Shown here in pieces: positions 33,926 through 42,531 of a DNA stretch of 64,000 bases. Source of the DNA: Mycobacterium shigaense (lineage in GTDB: Bacteria; Actinomycetota; Actinomycetes; Mycobacteriales; Mycobacteriaceae). The stretch covers positions 2,666,001-2,730,000 of the forward strand of contig NZ_AP018164.1 of the NCBI RefSeq assembly GCF_002356315.1, written 5' to 3'. Positions within the stretch are counted from its first letter, which is position 1; every line of letters begins with the position of its first letter. A program made the position numbers and the translations under genes. The notes below the pieces were generated by a model. It was not told where the DNA came from, ran no database searches, and saw only the letters and a list, made by a program, of their open reading frames with translations.

Positions 33926-34916
33926 GGACTTTCGCCCGATCCAAGGTCCGACCCGCTGCTTCGACGATGCGGGCCGGCGACGGGTAAACCTGCGCCTCGA
34001 GCGCGGCGGCCGCCGGATTGGGGACGAAGCGGGCACCGACCCGTTCAACGGGCGCGGCAAGCTCGCCGAACAATTCGGCTTGCAGGATCGCGGCGATCTC
34101 GGCTCCCGGTCCGGCGAATTGCACCGCGTCATGCACGATCACGACGCGGCTGGTGCGGCCGGCGGACTCGACGATGGTTTCGACGTCCAGCGGCACCAGG
34201 GTGCGCAGATCGACGACCTCGGCGCTGACACCCTGCTCGGCCAGGGTGGCCGCAGCGGCAAGCGCGTCGTGCACGCTGCGCCCGTAGCTGATCACACTCA
34301 CGTCGGTGCCGGGGCGTTTGATATCGGCCTGCCCCAACGGAATTGAGAAATCCGGGTCGACCGGCACAAGCCCCTTCTTGCTTTGCAGGCGGATCGTCTC
34401 GACGAACAGGCACGGATCCTCGTCGCGGATCGCGGCGGTCAACAGTCCTTTCCCGTCGCGCGGAGTGGCCGGCACGATGACCTTCATCCCGGGGATGTGC
34501 ATGAACCACGCCTCGAGGCTCTGCGAGTGCGTGGCCCCGGTGGCCAGCCCGGCGTAGACCTGGGTCCGGATCGTGATCGGCGCCGTCGTGCGCCCGGCGG
34601 TCATGAACCGCAGCTTGGCGGCGTTGTTGATCAGCTGATCGGCCGCGATGCCGATGAAGTCCATGATCATGATCTCGGCGACCGGCCGCAGGCCGTCGAT
34701 CGCCGCGCCGATCGCCGCGCCGACGATGGCGGCCTCCGAGATCGGGGTGTCGAGTACGCGGTCGTGTCCATACTTCGTCGACAGCCCCGCGGTGGGGCCG
34801 GATGCCCCGGGATCGGCGATGTCCTCGCCGAGCAGGAAGACCCGATCGTCGGCCTGCATGGCCTGATCGAGCGCGAGGTTCAGCGCCTCGCGCATCGTCA
34901 TCTCTTTTTCGTCCAT
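33918..34916 (-). CDS. 2-oxoacid dehydrogenase E1 beta subunit
   Basis: A 332-residue transketolase-like E1-beta. It begins MREALNLALDQAMQADDRVFLLGEDIA, then LSTKYGHDRVLDTPISEAAIVGAAIGAAI and PVAEIMIMDFIGIAADQLINNAAKLRFMTAG, with the Glu that activates TPP. THSQSLEAWFMHIPGMKVIVPATPRDGKGLL and the C-terminal transketolase domain follow. It is of the pyruvate/acetoin/branched-chain type with separate alpha and beta subunits. It lies 4 nt after E1-alpha and overlaps the lipoyl gene. Together they form a TPP decarboxylase that would load a 2-oxo acid's acyl or aldehyde fragment onto lipoate. Confidence 0.9.
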   Translation of the reverse strand: MDEKEMTMREALNLALDQAMQADDRVFLLGEDIADPGASGPTAGLSTKYGHDRVLDTPISEAAIVGAAIGAAIDGLRPVAEIMIMDFIGIAADQLINNAAKLRFMTAGRTTAPITIRTQVYAGLATGATHSQSLEAWFMHIPGMKVIVPATPRDGKGLLTAAIRDEDPCLFVETIRLQSKKGLVPVDPDFSIPLGQADIKRPGTDVSVISYGRSVHDALAAAATLAEQGVSAEVVDLRTLVPLDVETIVESAGRTSRVVIVHDAVQFAGPGAEIAAILQAELFGELAAPVERVGARFVPNPAAAALEAQVYPSPARIVEAAGRTLDRAKVHG

Positions 34917-34920
34917 GACC

Positions 34921-35901
34921 TCACACCGGATATCCGATCGGGGTGGCGTATACGTCGCGGCTGAGTTCCTCGACCGCTGGGGTGTCGGCGCTCAGCACCG
35001 TGCGCAACGCCGTCTCCACCGCGTCCAGGGCGCCCCGCTCGATAGAGTCGAGTTCGTCCCGGCTGCAGATCCCGGTGTTGGCGAGCCGGTTACGGAACCT
35101 CGGCACGGGATCGGCCGCCAGCGCCGCGGTCAACTGATCCTTGGGCATATAGGGCATCCGGTCACCGAAGTAGTGGCCGCGGAATCGGAAGGTGACGCAC
35201 TCGAGGAAGGTCGGGCCCGCGCCCGCGCGCGCCCGCCGCAGTGCGTCGTCGAGTGCGGACTTCACGACCAGCGGATCGTTGCCGTCGACACGAAGGCCGG
35301 GCATACCGTATCCCGCCGCGCGGTCGGCGACGCGTTCGAGCTTCATGGTGTCGCCGGTGGGTGTCATCTCGGCGTAGAGATTGTTCTGGCACACGAACAC
35401 CATCGGCAGATCCCACAGCGCTGCCATGTTGGCCGCTTCGTGGAAGGAGCCGGTGTTGGTCGCGCCGTCGCCGAAGCTGACCACCGTGACCCGATCGAGG
35501 CCCTTGCGTCTGGCGGCCATCGCCAGTTCGACGGCCACCGGTGGCCCCGCGCCGACGATGCCGGTCGAAAACATCACGCCCTTAACGGGATTGGCGATGT
35601 GCATGGTGCCGCCCTTGCCTCCGCTGGCGCCGACGACGCGGCCCATCATCTCGCCGTAGATCTCCTCGAGCGGCACCCCCTTGCCGATCAGATCGTGTAG
35701 CCCGCGGTAAGTCGTCACCAGCTGGTCGTCCGGCCGCAGCGCGGTCCCCATCGCGGCGGCGATGGCCTCCTGCCCGCGCGACGGCCAGTACACGCACATG
35801 AATTCGCCGGTGCCGATGCCCGCCGAAAGCCGGTCATCGGCCGCCTTCATCAGCACCATCAGCTCATAAATTCGACGCTGGGTCTCCTGGGTCTCGCTCA
35901 C
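34921..35901 (-). CDS. 2-oxoacid dehydrogenase E1 alpha subunit
   Basis: A 326-residue TPP-dependent E1-alpha. The TPP motif runs from GDG (residues 144-146) in VVSFGDGATNTGSFHEAANMAA to NN (173-174) in VCQNNLYAE. Earlier come YWPSRGQEAIAAAMG, TTYRGLHDLIGKGVP and GGKGGTMHIANP, as in acetoin/pyruvate dehydrogenase alpha subunits. CVTFRFRGHYFGDRMPYMPKDQ carries the phosphorylation-loop-like segment. GTG 35901 gives the family start; the frame extends 56 codons upstream into the SDR but with non-homologous sequence. It is the second gene of the operon, 40 nt after the SDR. Confidence 0.9.
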   Translation of the reverse strand: MSETQETQRRIYELMVLMKAADDRLSAGIGTGEFMCVYWPSRGQEAIAAAMGTALRPDDQLVTTYRGLHDLIGKGVPLEEIYGEMMGRVVGASGGKGGTMHIANPVKGVMFSTGIVGAGPPVAVELAMAARRKGLDRVTVVSFGDGATNTGSFHEAANMAALWDLPMVFVCQNNLYAEMTPTGDTMKLERVADRAAGYGMPGLRVDGNDPLVVKSALDDALRRARAGAGPTFLECVTFRFRGHYFGDRMPYMPKDQLTAALAADPVPRFRNRLANTGICSRDELDSIERGALDAVETALRTVLSADTPAVEELSRDVYATPIGYPV

Positions 35902-35941
35902 TGAGGCGTCCCGTTCCCGTTGCGAGACAACACGACCGGGC

Positions 35942-36805
35942 TCATGCGCCCGGCCAGGGCTTGACCTTGAGGAAGCCGCCGCCATCGACCCGCAACTGCT
36001 GTCCGGTGATGTAGCGCGCCGCGTCCGAGGCGAGGAAGAGCACCGCTTCGCTGATGTCCTCGGGTTCAACGTAGGGGATCGGCATCGCCTGGACCAACGG
36101 GAAAACCGGTTCGGCGTCCTCGCGGGTCGGATTCTTCAGGTCCGGCCGGAACGCCCGGTACATCGGGGCGCTGTGCAACATGTCGGTGTTGACGTTCGTC
36201 GGGTGTATCGCATTCATCCGGATGGAGAACCGGGCCAGCGCCAGCGCAAAGTCGTTGACGTAATGCGCGGCAGCCAGTTTCGCGAAAGCGTATCCGGCTC
36301 CGCCCGGGCCGCCGTCGATCCCGGTCGTGTTCATCGACGACATGAAAGCCGCATTGGAACCGATCACGATGATCGACGCCCCGGCCTGCAGGTGCTTGAG
36401 GCCGGCGTGGACGAGATTGAGCACCCCCAGCAGGTCGACGTCCACCGCGTCGGCGAACGCCTGTGGGGGCAGACCCGCCGTCAGCGGGCAGATGCCGGCG
36501 TTGGCGACGACGACGTCCAGATGCCCCAACTCGGCGACCCCCTGGTCGATCGCGGTCGACAGGGCCACCCGGTCGCGCACGTCCGCAATCGCGGTGACCG
36601 CGCGTTGCCCCTCCTTCTCGACCAGTCGCGCCGTCTCGTCGAGGTCTTCGGGCCGGGCCAGGGGGTACTCGTTGGTTTCGATGTCCGCGCACAGATCCAC
36701 CGCGATGATGTCGGCACCCTCGGCCGCCAGCATCCGCGCGTGCGAACGTCCCTGACCGCGTGCGGCGCCGCTGACAACGGCCACTTTGCCCGTCACCCTG
36801 CCCAT
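35942..36805 (-). CDS. Mycofactocin-coupled SDR family oxidoreductase
   Basis: A 287-residue SDR. The cofactor motif is VAVVSGAARGQGRSHARMLAAEGADIIAVDLC, and the insertion with NEYPLARPEDLDETARLVE is typical of mycofactocin-associated SDRs. VVVANAGICPL, the catalytic Ser/Tyr/Lys region ending AGYAFAKLAAAHYV, and AIHPTNVNTDMLHSAPMYRAFRPDLKNP follow; the last contains the extra loop that marks this group. These enzymes bind NAD very tightly and pass electrons to the peptide-derived cofactor mycofactocin, oxidising alcohols. It is the first gene of the leftward operon. A palindrome (36842-36858) lies just upstream. Confidence 0.9.
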   Translation of the reverse strand: MGRVTGKVAVVSGAARGQGRSHARMLAAEGADIIAVDLCADIETNEYPLARPEDLDETARLVEKEGQRAVTAIADVRDRVALSTAIDQGVAELGHLDVVVANAGICPLTAGLPPQAFADAVDVDLLGVLNLVHAGLKHLQAGASIIVIGSNAAFMSSMNTTGIDGGPGGAGYAFAKLAAAHYVNDFALALARFSIRMNAIHPTNVNTDMLHSAPMYRAFRPDLKNPTREDAEPVFPLVQAMPIPYVEPEDISEAVLFLASDAARYITGQQLRVDGGGFLKVKPWPGA

Positions 36806-36841
36806 CGTCCGCCCTTCGCTTGGTGTCTACACCGACGATCC

Positions 36842-36858
36842 GCGTTGGGGCCCAACGC
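36842..36858. promoter_or_regulatory. 17-bp palindrome between divergent catabolic units
   Basis: GCGTTGGG-G-CCCAACGC is a perfect inverted repeat with 8-bp arms. It lies 37 nt before the SDR start and ~155 nt before the divergent CoA-transferase. It is a candidate operator for the eight-gene operon; no regulator gene adjoins it. Confidence 0.45.
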
Positions 36859-37011
36859 AGCTAGCGCACCAGGGGTCGGGATATGCCAAAGATCGGCTCC
36901 ATCGCATCTCTGCTACGAACAATTACGCGTGGCTGCACCCGGGCTGCCAATATCCCTTACAGTAACTAAAATCGTTAAAATAGCAAGAAAGCGCACGGAG
37001 GGGATTCGACA

Positions 37012-38232
37012 ATGTCAGGGGTGCTGCATGGAGTCCGGGTGGTCGAGTTGGCTTCGTGGACCTACGTCCCGTCGGCGGGGGCGGCATTGGCCGATTGGGG
37101 CGCCGACGTCATCAAGGTGGAGGGTGTCGCCTTCGGCGACCCCGGCCGGGCCCTGGTCGTCGGTGGATTCACCCGCGAAGCCGCCCGCCCGGACGCCGAC
37201 TTCATCCTCGAGTTGGGCAATCGCGGCAAGCGCAGCATCGCGGTCGACGTGAAATCCGAAGTCGGTCGCGCCTTGTTCGGCCGGCTGTTGGCCAGCGCCG
37301 ACGTCTTCCTCACCAACTGGTTGCCGGGCGCTCTCGAGCGGGCCCGGCTGACGGTGGAGGACATCCGCGCGTTCAACCCGAATATCATCATCGGCCGCGG
37401 CACCGGGCTGGGGGTGCGCGGGCCCGACCGCGATCGCGGCGGGTTCGACGCCGCCACGTATTTGGCGCGCGGCGGGGTCGCCTACACGCTGACCCCGTTC
37501 GGTATCGATACGCCTGCCGTCCAAGGGCCGGCATTCGGTGACTTGCAGGGCGGGGCGACGCTGGCCGGCGGCGTATGCGCGGCGCTGTTCCACCGGGAAC
37601 GCACCGGCGAGCCGACCGTCGTGGACTCCTCGCTGCTGGCGCAGGCGATGTGGTCCATCGCGCCGTCGATCTCGGCGGCCGATTTCTTCGATATCGACGG
37701 CATCCCCGGCGCACCACCCGGTTTGGCCATCAACCCGCTGGTGAACCGGTATAAGACCAAAGACGGTCGATGGATCCAGCTGGTGTTCCTACAGCCGGAC
37801 AAATTCTGGGCCGGCTTCTGCAAGCGAATAGGGCTGGGCGAGCTGGCCACCGACGAGCGGTTCGTCCCGTCGAGCAACCTGATAGCCAACGCGGCCACGG
37901 CCACCGAAATCGTGGCGAATGCCTTCGCCGGCCACGACCTGGCGCACTGGCAAAAGGTGCTCGCCGATGAACCCGGCGTGTGGGGCGCCCTGGCGACACC
38001 GCGAGAGACCCTGAACGATCCGCAAGTAGAACCGAATGGATATGTGGTGACGAACACCGATGACCACGGCGAGAAATATCGGCTCGTCGCGGCGCCCGTC
38101 CAATTCAACGAGACACCACCGGATCCGGCCCGCGCACCGGAGCATGGCCAGCACACCGAGGAGATCCTGCTCGAGCTCGGCGTCAAATGGGACGACATCG
38201 CAAAAGCCAAGGATCTCAATGCGATCCTCTGA
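37012..38232 (+). CDS. CaiB/BaiF family CoA-transferase
   Basis: A 406-residue family III CoA-transferase or racemase. It begins MSGVLHGVRVVELASWTYVPSAGAALADWGADVIKVE, with the expected catalytic Asp region LARGGVAYTLTPF/GDLQGGATLAGGVCAALFHRERTGEPTVVDSSLL. The C-terminal domain starts NPLVNRYKTKDGRWIQLVFLQPDKFW. GGAGGGG precedes the ATG. These enzymes move CoA between acids or epimerise 2-methylacyl-CoAs. Being divergent from the Rieske/FadD/E1 operon with ~200 nt between, it is likely co-regulated and may supply or recycle the CoA ester of the same substrate. Confidence 0.88.
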   Translation: MSGVLHGVRVVELASWTYVPSAGAALADWGADVIKVEGVAFGDPGRALVVGGFTREAARPDADFILELGNRGKRSIAVDVKSEVGRALFGRLLASADVFLTNWLPGALERARLTVEDIRAFNPNIIIGRGTGLGVRGPDRDRGGFDAATYLARGGVAYTLTPFGIDTPAVQGPAFGDLQGGATLAGGVCAALFHRERTGEPTVVDSSLLAQAMWSIAPSISAADFFDIDGIPGAPPGLAINPLVNRYKTKDGRWIQLVFLQPDKFWAGFCKRIGLGELATDERFVPSSNLIANAATATEIVANAFAGHDLAHWQKVLADEPGVWGALATPRETLNDPQVEPNGYVVTNTDDHGEKYRLVAAPVQFNETPPDPARAPEHGQHTEEILLELGVKWDDIAKAKDLNAIL

Positions 38233-38352
38233 CCCCTCGCCGAGCCGCGACGGTTGACAAACGGCCCCGTTGTCAAGGACCAAAGTCATTGGCTGCCAAT
38301 AATCTGATGACCTCGAGCGCCACGAGCCGTAGGTTTGTGCCTGAGGTACACC

Positions 38353-39717
38353 ATGGCCACGTTCATGCGCAACAGCGACGCCTTCACCTGGGCGATGGAA
38401 AGTGATCCACGGCTGCGATCAACCGTCGTCAGCATCGTGTTGCTGGATCGATCCCCGGACTGGGATCAAGTACGCGAACGATTCGACCTGATCAGCCGGG
38501 AACTGCCGATGTTTCGGCAGCGGGTGGTGTCGTTGCCGGGGGCCGCCCCGCCGCGCTGGGAACACGTTCAGGACTTCGACCTCGACTACCACATCCGGCG
38601 CACCGTCTGCCCCGGGGCCGGCACGCTCGCCGACGTCCTCGAGATCGCCCGGGTGGCCGAGATGCAGGACTTCGACCGGGCCCGGGCGCTGTGGGAGGTC
38701 ACGCTGATCGATGGCGTGAAAGACGGCGGTGCGGCGATGATCTGCAAATTCCACCACGCGCTCACCGATGGAATCGGCGGCATCCAGATCGCGATGAAGC
38801 TGTTCCACCTTGCCGAGCAGCTCTATGGGCATGAACCGTTGCCGCCCGAGCCGCAAGGTTCCAGATCATCGTTGCTCGGGGGTTACCGCGAAATCTGGGG
38901 TTACGAAACCAAGCTGCTTGGTGCGAGCTTGGCGGGGGCGGTCCGGGCGGCACCCCGCCTGCTGTTCGACAGTGTTCGCCGGCCGGTTGCGACGGCCCGA
39001 TCGGCCGCGGCCACCACCGCGTCGGTCTACCGAACGATCCGGCCGATAGCGCGGACGGGGTCTCCGCTGGCGACCGAGCGCGGGCTGATCCGGCGTCTCG
39101 GTGTGTACGAGGTCCCGATGCCGCGATTGCGGGAAGCCGCGCATCGGTGCGGCGGCGCGCTGAACGACGCGTTTGTCGCCGGGGTGGCCGGCGGGCTACG
39201 CCGATACCACGAGGAACACGGAGTCCCGATCGGCGATCTGCACCTGTCCATGCCGATCAGCCTGCGGACACCGGCCGATGGCGTGGGAGGTAATCGGATC
39301 ACGCTGATGCGGTTCGATGTCCCCGTGGGCGAGGCCGACCCGGCCGCCCGCGTCAAGGCGATACACCAGCGCACCGGCGCGGTGCGCGACGAAAGATCGC
39401 TGCCTTACACACAATTGATCGCCGGCGCCCTGAATCTGATGCCACGGTGGTACATCGGTTCGGTGCTGAGCCACGTCGATTTCCTGGCCAGCGATGTGCC
39501 GGGTGTTCCGGTGCCGGTCTTCCTGGGCGGCGCGGCGGTGCGCGCGCAATACGCGTTCGGCCCGACCATCGGCGCGGCCGTCAATGTCACGATGCTGACC
39601 TATGTCGAAACCTGCGCGCTGGGCATCAACGTCGATACGGTCGCGATACCCGATTTCGACGTCTTTTACGACGCTCTCGTTGCCGGATTCGGCGAGATAT
39701 TGTCGCTGGCAGGTTAA
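38353..39717 (+). CDS. Wax ester synthase/diacylglycerol acyltransferase (WS/DGAT)
   Basis: A 454-residue acyltransferase of the bifunctional WS/DGAT family. The catalytic motif is FHHALTDGIGGIQ (HHxxxDG). Typical flanks are SDAFTWAMESDPRLRSTVVSIVLL, GLRRYHEEHGVPIGDLHLSMPISLR and the late NVTMLTYVETCALGINVDTVAIPDFDVF. ATG 38353 is the family-like start. Mycobacterial members make triacylglycerol or wax esters for storage and are often induced in stress or dormancy. It stands between the CoA-transferase and a small ANTAR protein on the same strand. The gaps (~120 and ~225 nt) argue against a tight operon. Confidence 0.9.
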   Translation: MATFMRNSDAFTWAMESDPRLRSTVVSIVLLDRSPDWDQVRERFDLISRELPMFRQRVVSLPGAAPPRWEHVQDFDLDYHIRRTVCPGAGTLADVLEIARVAEMQDFDRARALWEVTLIDGVKDGGAAMICKFHHALTDGIGGIQIAMKLFHLAEQLYGHEPLPPEPQGSRSSLLGGYREIWGYETKLLGASLAGAVRAAPRLLFDSVRRPVATARSAAATTASVYRTIRPIARTGSPLATERGLIRRLGVYEVPMPRLREAAHRCGGALNDAFVAGVAGGLRRYHEEHGVPIGDLHLSMPISLRTPADGVGGNRITLMRFDVPVGEADPAARVKAIHQRTGAVRDERSLPYTQLIAGALNLMPRWYIGSVLSHVDFLASDVPGVPVPVFLGGAAVRAQYAFGPTIGAAVNVTMLTYVETCALGINVDTVAIPDFDVFYDALVAGFGEILSLAG

Positions 39718-39942
39718 GTCGTCGCGGTGCGGCTTCGTGGGTATCGGCCACCGATTCGTGTCGACACGGTCACAGGCGCATATCGATGTCAGCCGGGGTC
39801 TGGCACAACGGCGCGATTCCACAAATCATGGCACAGTGCGCCTTTCAGAATCGCGCTCGCGAGTCATGGTTATTCGCAGCGATTCTGGTCCGCTATGTGG
39901 GTAGCGGACCTGACAGCGGGCGCAGCAGGAGGTATGCACCGC

Positions 39943-40233
39943 ATGATGGCGAACTGGGTTCCCGCGCAGACTTTGTGCGGTCCCGGCTCGGGCCGCATCC
40001 TGGACACTGCGCGGGGGATTCTCATCGGGCTTCGCCGCTGCCGTTCGGACGCGGCTCTCGACGAATTGCACACCGCGGCAATGCGACACAGGGTCCCGGT
40101 ATTCGCCATGGCGTGGGCACTGGTCCACCTCGCGGGCCAGGGTGAGAAGACCTCCAGTTTCGCCGAGGCTCAGTCCGCGGCGCGCCACGAATGGGGTCAG
40201 TTGTTCGGGCGACCGGCCACGGCCACCTGCTGA
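39943..40233 (+). CDS. Small ANTAR-domain RNA-binding protein
   Basis: About 96 residues consisting almost only of an ANTAR domain: ILDTARGILIGLRRCRSDAALDELHTAAMRHRVPVFAMAWALVHLA. It shows the A-x-G-x-L-x-x-x-x-x-x-x-x-A-x-x-x-L-x-x-A/S-x-x three-helix pattern. ANTAR proteins bind paired hexaloop hairpins in nascent mRNA and prevent termination; in mycobacteria they control lipid and redox genes. No GAF or receiver domain is attached, so it lacks its own sensor. ATG 39943 is chosen because AGGAGG (39927-39932) lies 10 nt upstream; ATG 39934 is too close to it. Helix 2 and the loop sequence deviate from the consensus, so the assignment is good but not certain. Confidence 0.65.
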   Translation: MMANWVPAQTLCGPGSGRILDTARGILIGLRRCRSDAALDELHTAAMRHRVPVFAMAWALVHLAGQGEKTSSFAEAQSAARHEWGQLFGRPATATC

Positions 40234-40377
40234 GAAATGTCCAGGAACTTGGCGCGGCCAAGGTTCCGGGGGGTGCCTTGGCCGTTGCCAGCCATCCTCG
40301 GCCCCGCGTGAGCCAACCGCCATCCGGAGGTTCGAAAATCGGCGGCCGGCAGATCTTGACGACGACTTCAGGTCCCG

Positions 40378-41124
40378 TCAACGACTCCACACGGGCGAGT
40401 CAGCCGCGGTGCGCAATGCTGCGACGATGCGTTCTTCCTTCTCCAGGAAGCGGTCGGTAGGCGCCGGCACCGAGATGGCGACCACGTTGTCGCCCACCGC
40501 CCGGCGCGCGATGGCCGCCGCCGAGATGCCCGCGGTGTGTTCCCCACGATCGAAAGCGATTCTGGTGCATCGGATCTCGTCGATCTCGCGGCGCAGCCGA
40601 TCGGCGACCTCGGGAGTAAACCTGGCAAGCACGGCCCCGGCATCGGCATCGTCCAGGGCCGCCAGTGCCGCCTTTCCATTGGCCGACACCTCCAGCGGGA
40701 AGCGAAGACCCACCGCCGAGACCGCCCGCAGGCGGTGCGATGATTCGATCTGGTCGACAAACCACATGCGCTGGCCGCGCAGGATCGACAAGTCGACGGT
40801 TTCGCCCTCGGTCGCGCGCGACACACGCTCGATCGTCGGCCGGAAGATCGCCGCGACGTGCGGTCCGGCGACGCTGCCGAACCCCAGCAGCCGCTCGCCG
40901 AGCGAAAAATGGCCGCCCGAATCGACGCTGGCCAGCCCCACCTCCACCAGGCCGACGAGCAACCGGCGCGCCGTCGACTTGGCCAGTCCCAGCCGCTCAC
41001 CGAGGTCGACGAGGCGTAACTGCCCGGGCTCGGCGGCAATTTCGTCGAGCGCCGCGGCGGCCCGGCGCAGGACCTGGATGCCCTCGTCTCGATTCGTTTG
41101 CTGATCTGGTTCCCCGCGCGGCAC
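40378..41124 (-). CDS. IclR family transcriptional regulator (Rv1773c-like)
   Basis: A 248-residue IclR protein. The N-terminal winged helix is IQVLRRAAAALDEIAAEPGQLRLVDLGERLGLAKSTARRLLVGLVEVG, with GLAKSTARRLL as recognition helix. The C-terminal effector domain has LRGQRMWFVDQIESSHRLRAVSAVG, FPLEVSANGKAALAALDD and GISAAAIARRAVGDNVVAISVPAP. The GTG start at 41124 gives 248 residues, the length I recall for M. tuberculosis Rv1773c, and the gene order to the right also matches. It is divergent from the FAD oxidase. A 22-bp-spaced direct repeat (41139-41174) between them is a likely operator. It probably controls the oxidase-hydrolase pair. Confidence 0.87.
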   Translation of the reverse strand: MPRGEPDQQTNRDEGIQVLRRAAAALDEIAAEPGQLRLVDLGERLGLAKSTARRLLVGLVEVGLASVDSGGHFSLGERLLGFGSVAGPHVAAIFRPTIERVSRATEGETVDLSILRGQRMWFVDQIESSHRLRAVSAVGLRFPLEVSANGKAALAALDDADAGAVLARFTPEVADRLRREIDEIRCTRIAFDRGEHTAGISAAAIARRAVGDNVVAISVPAPTDRFLEKEERIVAALRTAADSPVWSR

Positions 41125-41138
41125 TCTTCCACTATAGT

Positions 41139-41174
41139 GATCCGCATTACGGACTGTAAAGAACCGCAATATGG
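41139..41174. promoter_or_regulatory. Direct repeat with 22-bp period, candidate IclR operator
   Basis: GATCCGCATTACGG (41139-41152) and GAACCGCAATATGG (41161-41174) agree at 11 of 14 positions and are exactly 22 bp apart, two helical turns. They lie between the IclR gene and the divergent oxidase, 16 nt before the oxidase start. Confidence 0.5.
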
Positions 41175-41190
41175 ATCCTAGGAGTTCCCG

Positions 41191-42531
41191 ATGAGTGCGC
41201 TACCGGCAGGGCGACACTATTTCCGCGGTGACGACGGCTACGAAGCCGCCAGAAGCGCGACCGTTTGGCATGCACGGGTGCCCCAGCGCTACCCCGAGGT
41301 GATCGTGCAGGCCGTCGACGCCGACGACATCATCGCGGGCCTCCGCTATGCCAGGGCCAACGGCCACCGTGTCAGCATCGTCTCGGGTGGGCATAGCTTC
41401 GCGGCCAGCCATCTGCGCGACGGGTCCGTGCTACTCGACGTCAGCCGCCTCGATCACGCCACGATCGACACCGAGAAGAGCCTTGCCGTTGTCGGCCCGG
41501 GCAAGGGCGGCAGTCTGCTCATGGCCGACCTGCAAGAGCGGGGCCTGTTCTTTCCCGGTGGCCACTGCAAGGGCGTTTGCCTCGGCGGCTACCTGCTGCA
41601 GGGCGGCTACGGCTGGAACAGCCGGATCTACGGGCCGGCCTGCGAGAGCGTCATCGGGGTCGACGTCGTCACCGCCGAGGGCGAACAAATCCATTGCGAC
41701 GAAAACAATCACCCCGACCTGTACTGGGCTGCCCGCGGCGCCGGCCCCGGCTTTTTCGGCGTCGTCACGTCGTATCACCTCAAGCTGTACCCACGCCCGG
41801 CCGTGTGTGGCACCAGCGCCTACCTGTATCCGTTCGAACTGGCCGACGAGGTCTACACCTGGGCCCGCAGCATCGGTGCCGAAGTGGATCCCCGGGTCGA
41901 GTTGCAGGCCGTCGCCTCGCGGGGCGAACCCACCATGGCCATCACGGACCCCGTCATCTCGTTCGCGTCACCCGCCTTCGCCGACTCCGAAGAGGAAGCG
42001 GAACAGGCGCTGGCCATCTTCGGCACCTGTCCGGTCGCCGACAAGGCGCTCGTCAAAGTTCCCTACATGCCAACGGATTTGCCGACGTGGTACGACGTCG
42101 CGATGACCCACTACCTGTCCGACCACTACTACGCCGTGGACAACATGTGGACGTCGGCGCCGGCCGAGGACCTGCTTCCGGGCATCCGGAACATCCTCGA
42201 CACCATGCCACCCCACCCGGCCCACTTTCTCTGGCTGAACTGGGGGCCGGTCCCGCCCCGCCAGGACATGGCGTACAGCATCGAGGACGACATCTACCTG
42301 GCGCTCTACGGCTCCTGGAAGGATCCAGCCGACGAAGCGAAGTACAGCGACTGGGCGCAGTCCAACATGGCCGCGATGTCCCACCTAGCGAGCGGGATTC
42401 AGCTGGCCGACGAGAACCTCGGCCAACGCCCGGCGCAGTTCGCCAGCGATGCGGCGATGGTTCGCCTCGACAAGATACGAGCAGACTACGATCCCGACGG
42501 GTTGTTCAACAGCTGGATGGGGCGACTCTGA
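41191..42531 (+). CDS. FAD-linked oxidase, berberine-bridge-enzyme-like (Rv1774-like)
   Basis: A 446-residue VAO/BBE-type flavoprotein. The FAD-binding segment is VSIVSGGHSFAASHLRDG with His68 as probable covalent flavin ligand. GGHCKGVCLGGYLLQGGYGWNSR is the BBE loop in which the Cys residues (HCKGVC) could give the second, cysteinyl, flavin bond. DLYWAARGAGPGFFGVVTSYHLKLYP is the family core and YDPDGLFNSWMG the C-terminal BBE motif. Such enzymes oxidise alcohols, sugars or phenolic substrates with oxygen. GGAG stands upstream of the ATG. Its stop overlaps the next start as TGATG, so both proteins are co-translated. Length and neighbours agree with M. tuberculosis Rv1774 as I remember it. 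Confidence 0.88.
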   Translation: MSALPAGRHYFRGDDGYEAARSATVWHARVPQRYPEVIVQAVDADDIIAGLRYARANGHRVSIVSGGHSFAASHLRDGSVLLDVSRLDHATIDTEKSLAVVGPGKGGSLLMADLQERGLFFPGGHCKGVCLGGYLLQGGYGWNSRIYGPACESVIGVDVVTAEGEQIHCDENNHPDLYWAARGAGPGFFGVVTSYHLKLYPRPAVCGTSAYLYPFELADEVYTWARSIGAEVDPRVELQAVASRGEPTMAITDPVISFASPAFADSEEEAEQALAIFGTCPVADKALVKVPYMPTDLPTWYDVAMTHYLSDHYYAVDNMWTSAPAEDLLPGIRNILDTMPPHPAHFLWLNWGPVPPRQDMAYSIEDDIYLALYGSWKDPADEAKYSDWAQSNMAAMSHLASGIQLADENLGQRPAQFASDAAMVRLDKIRADYDPDGLFNSWMGRL

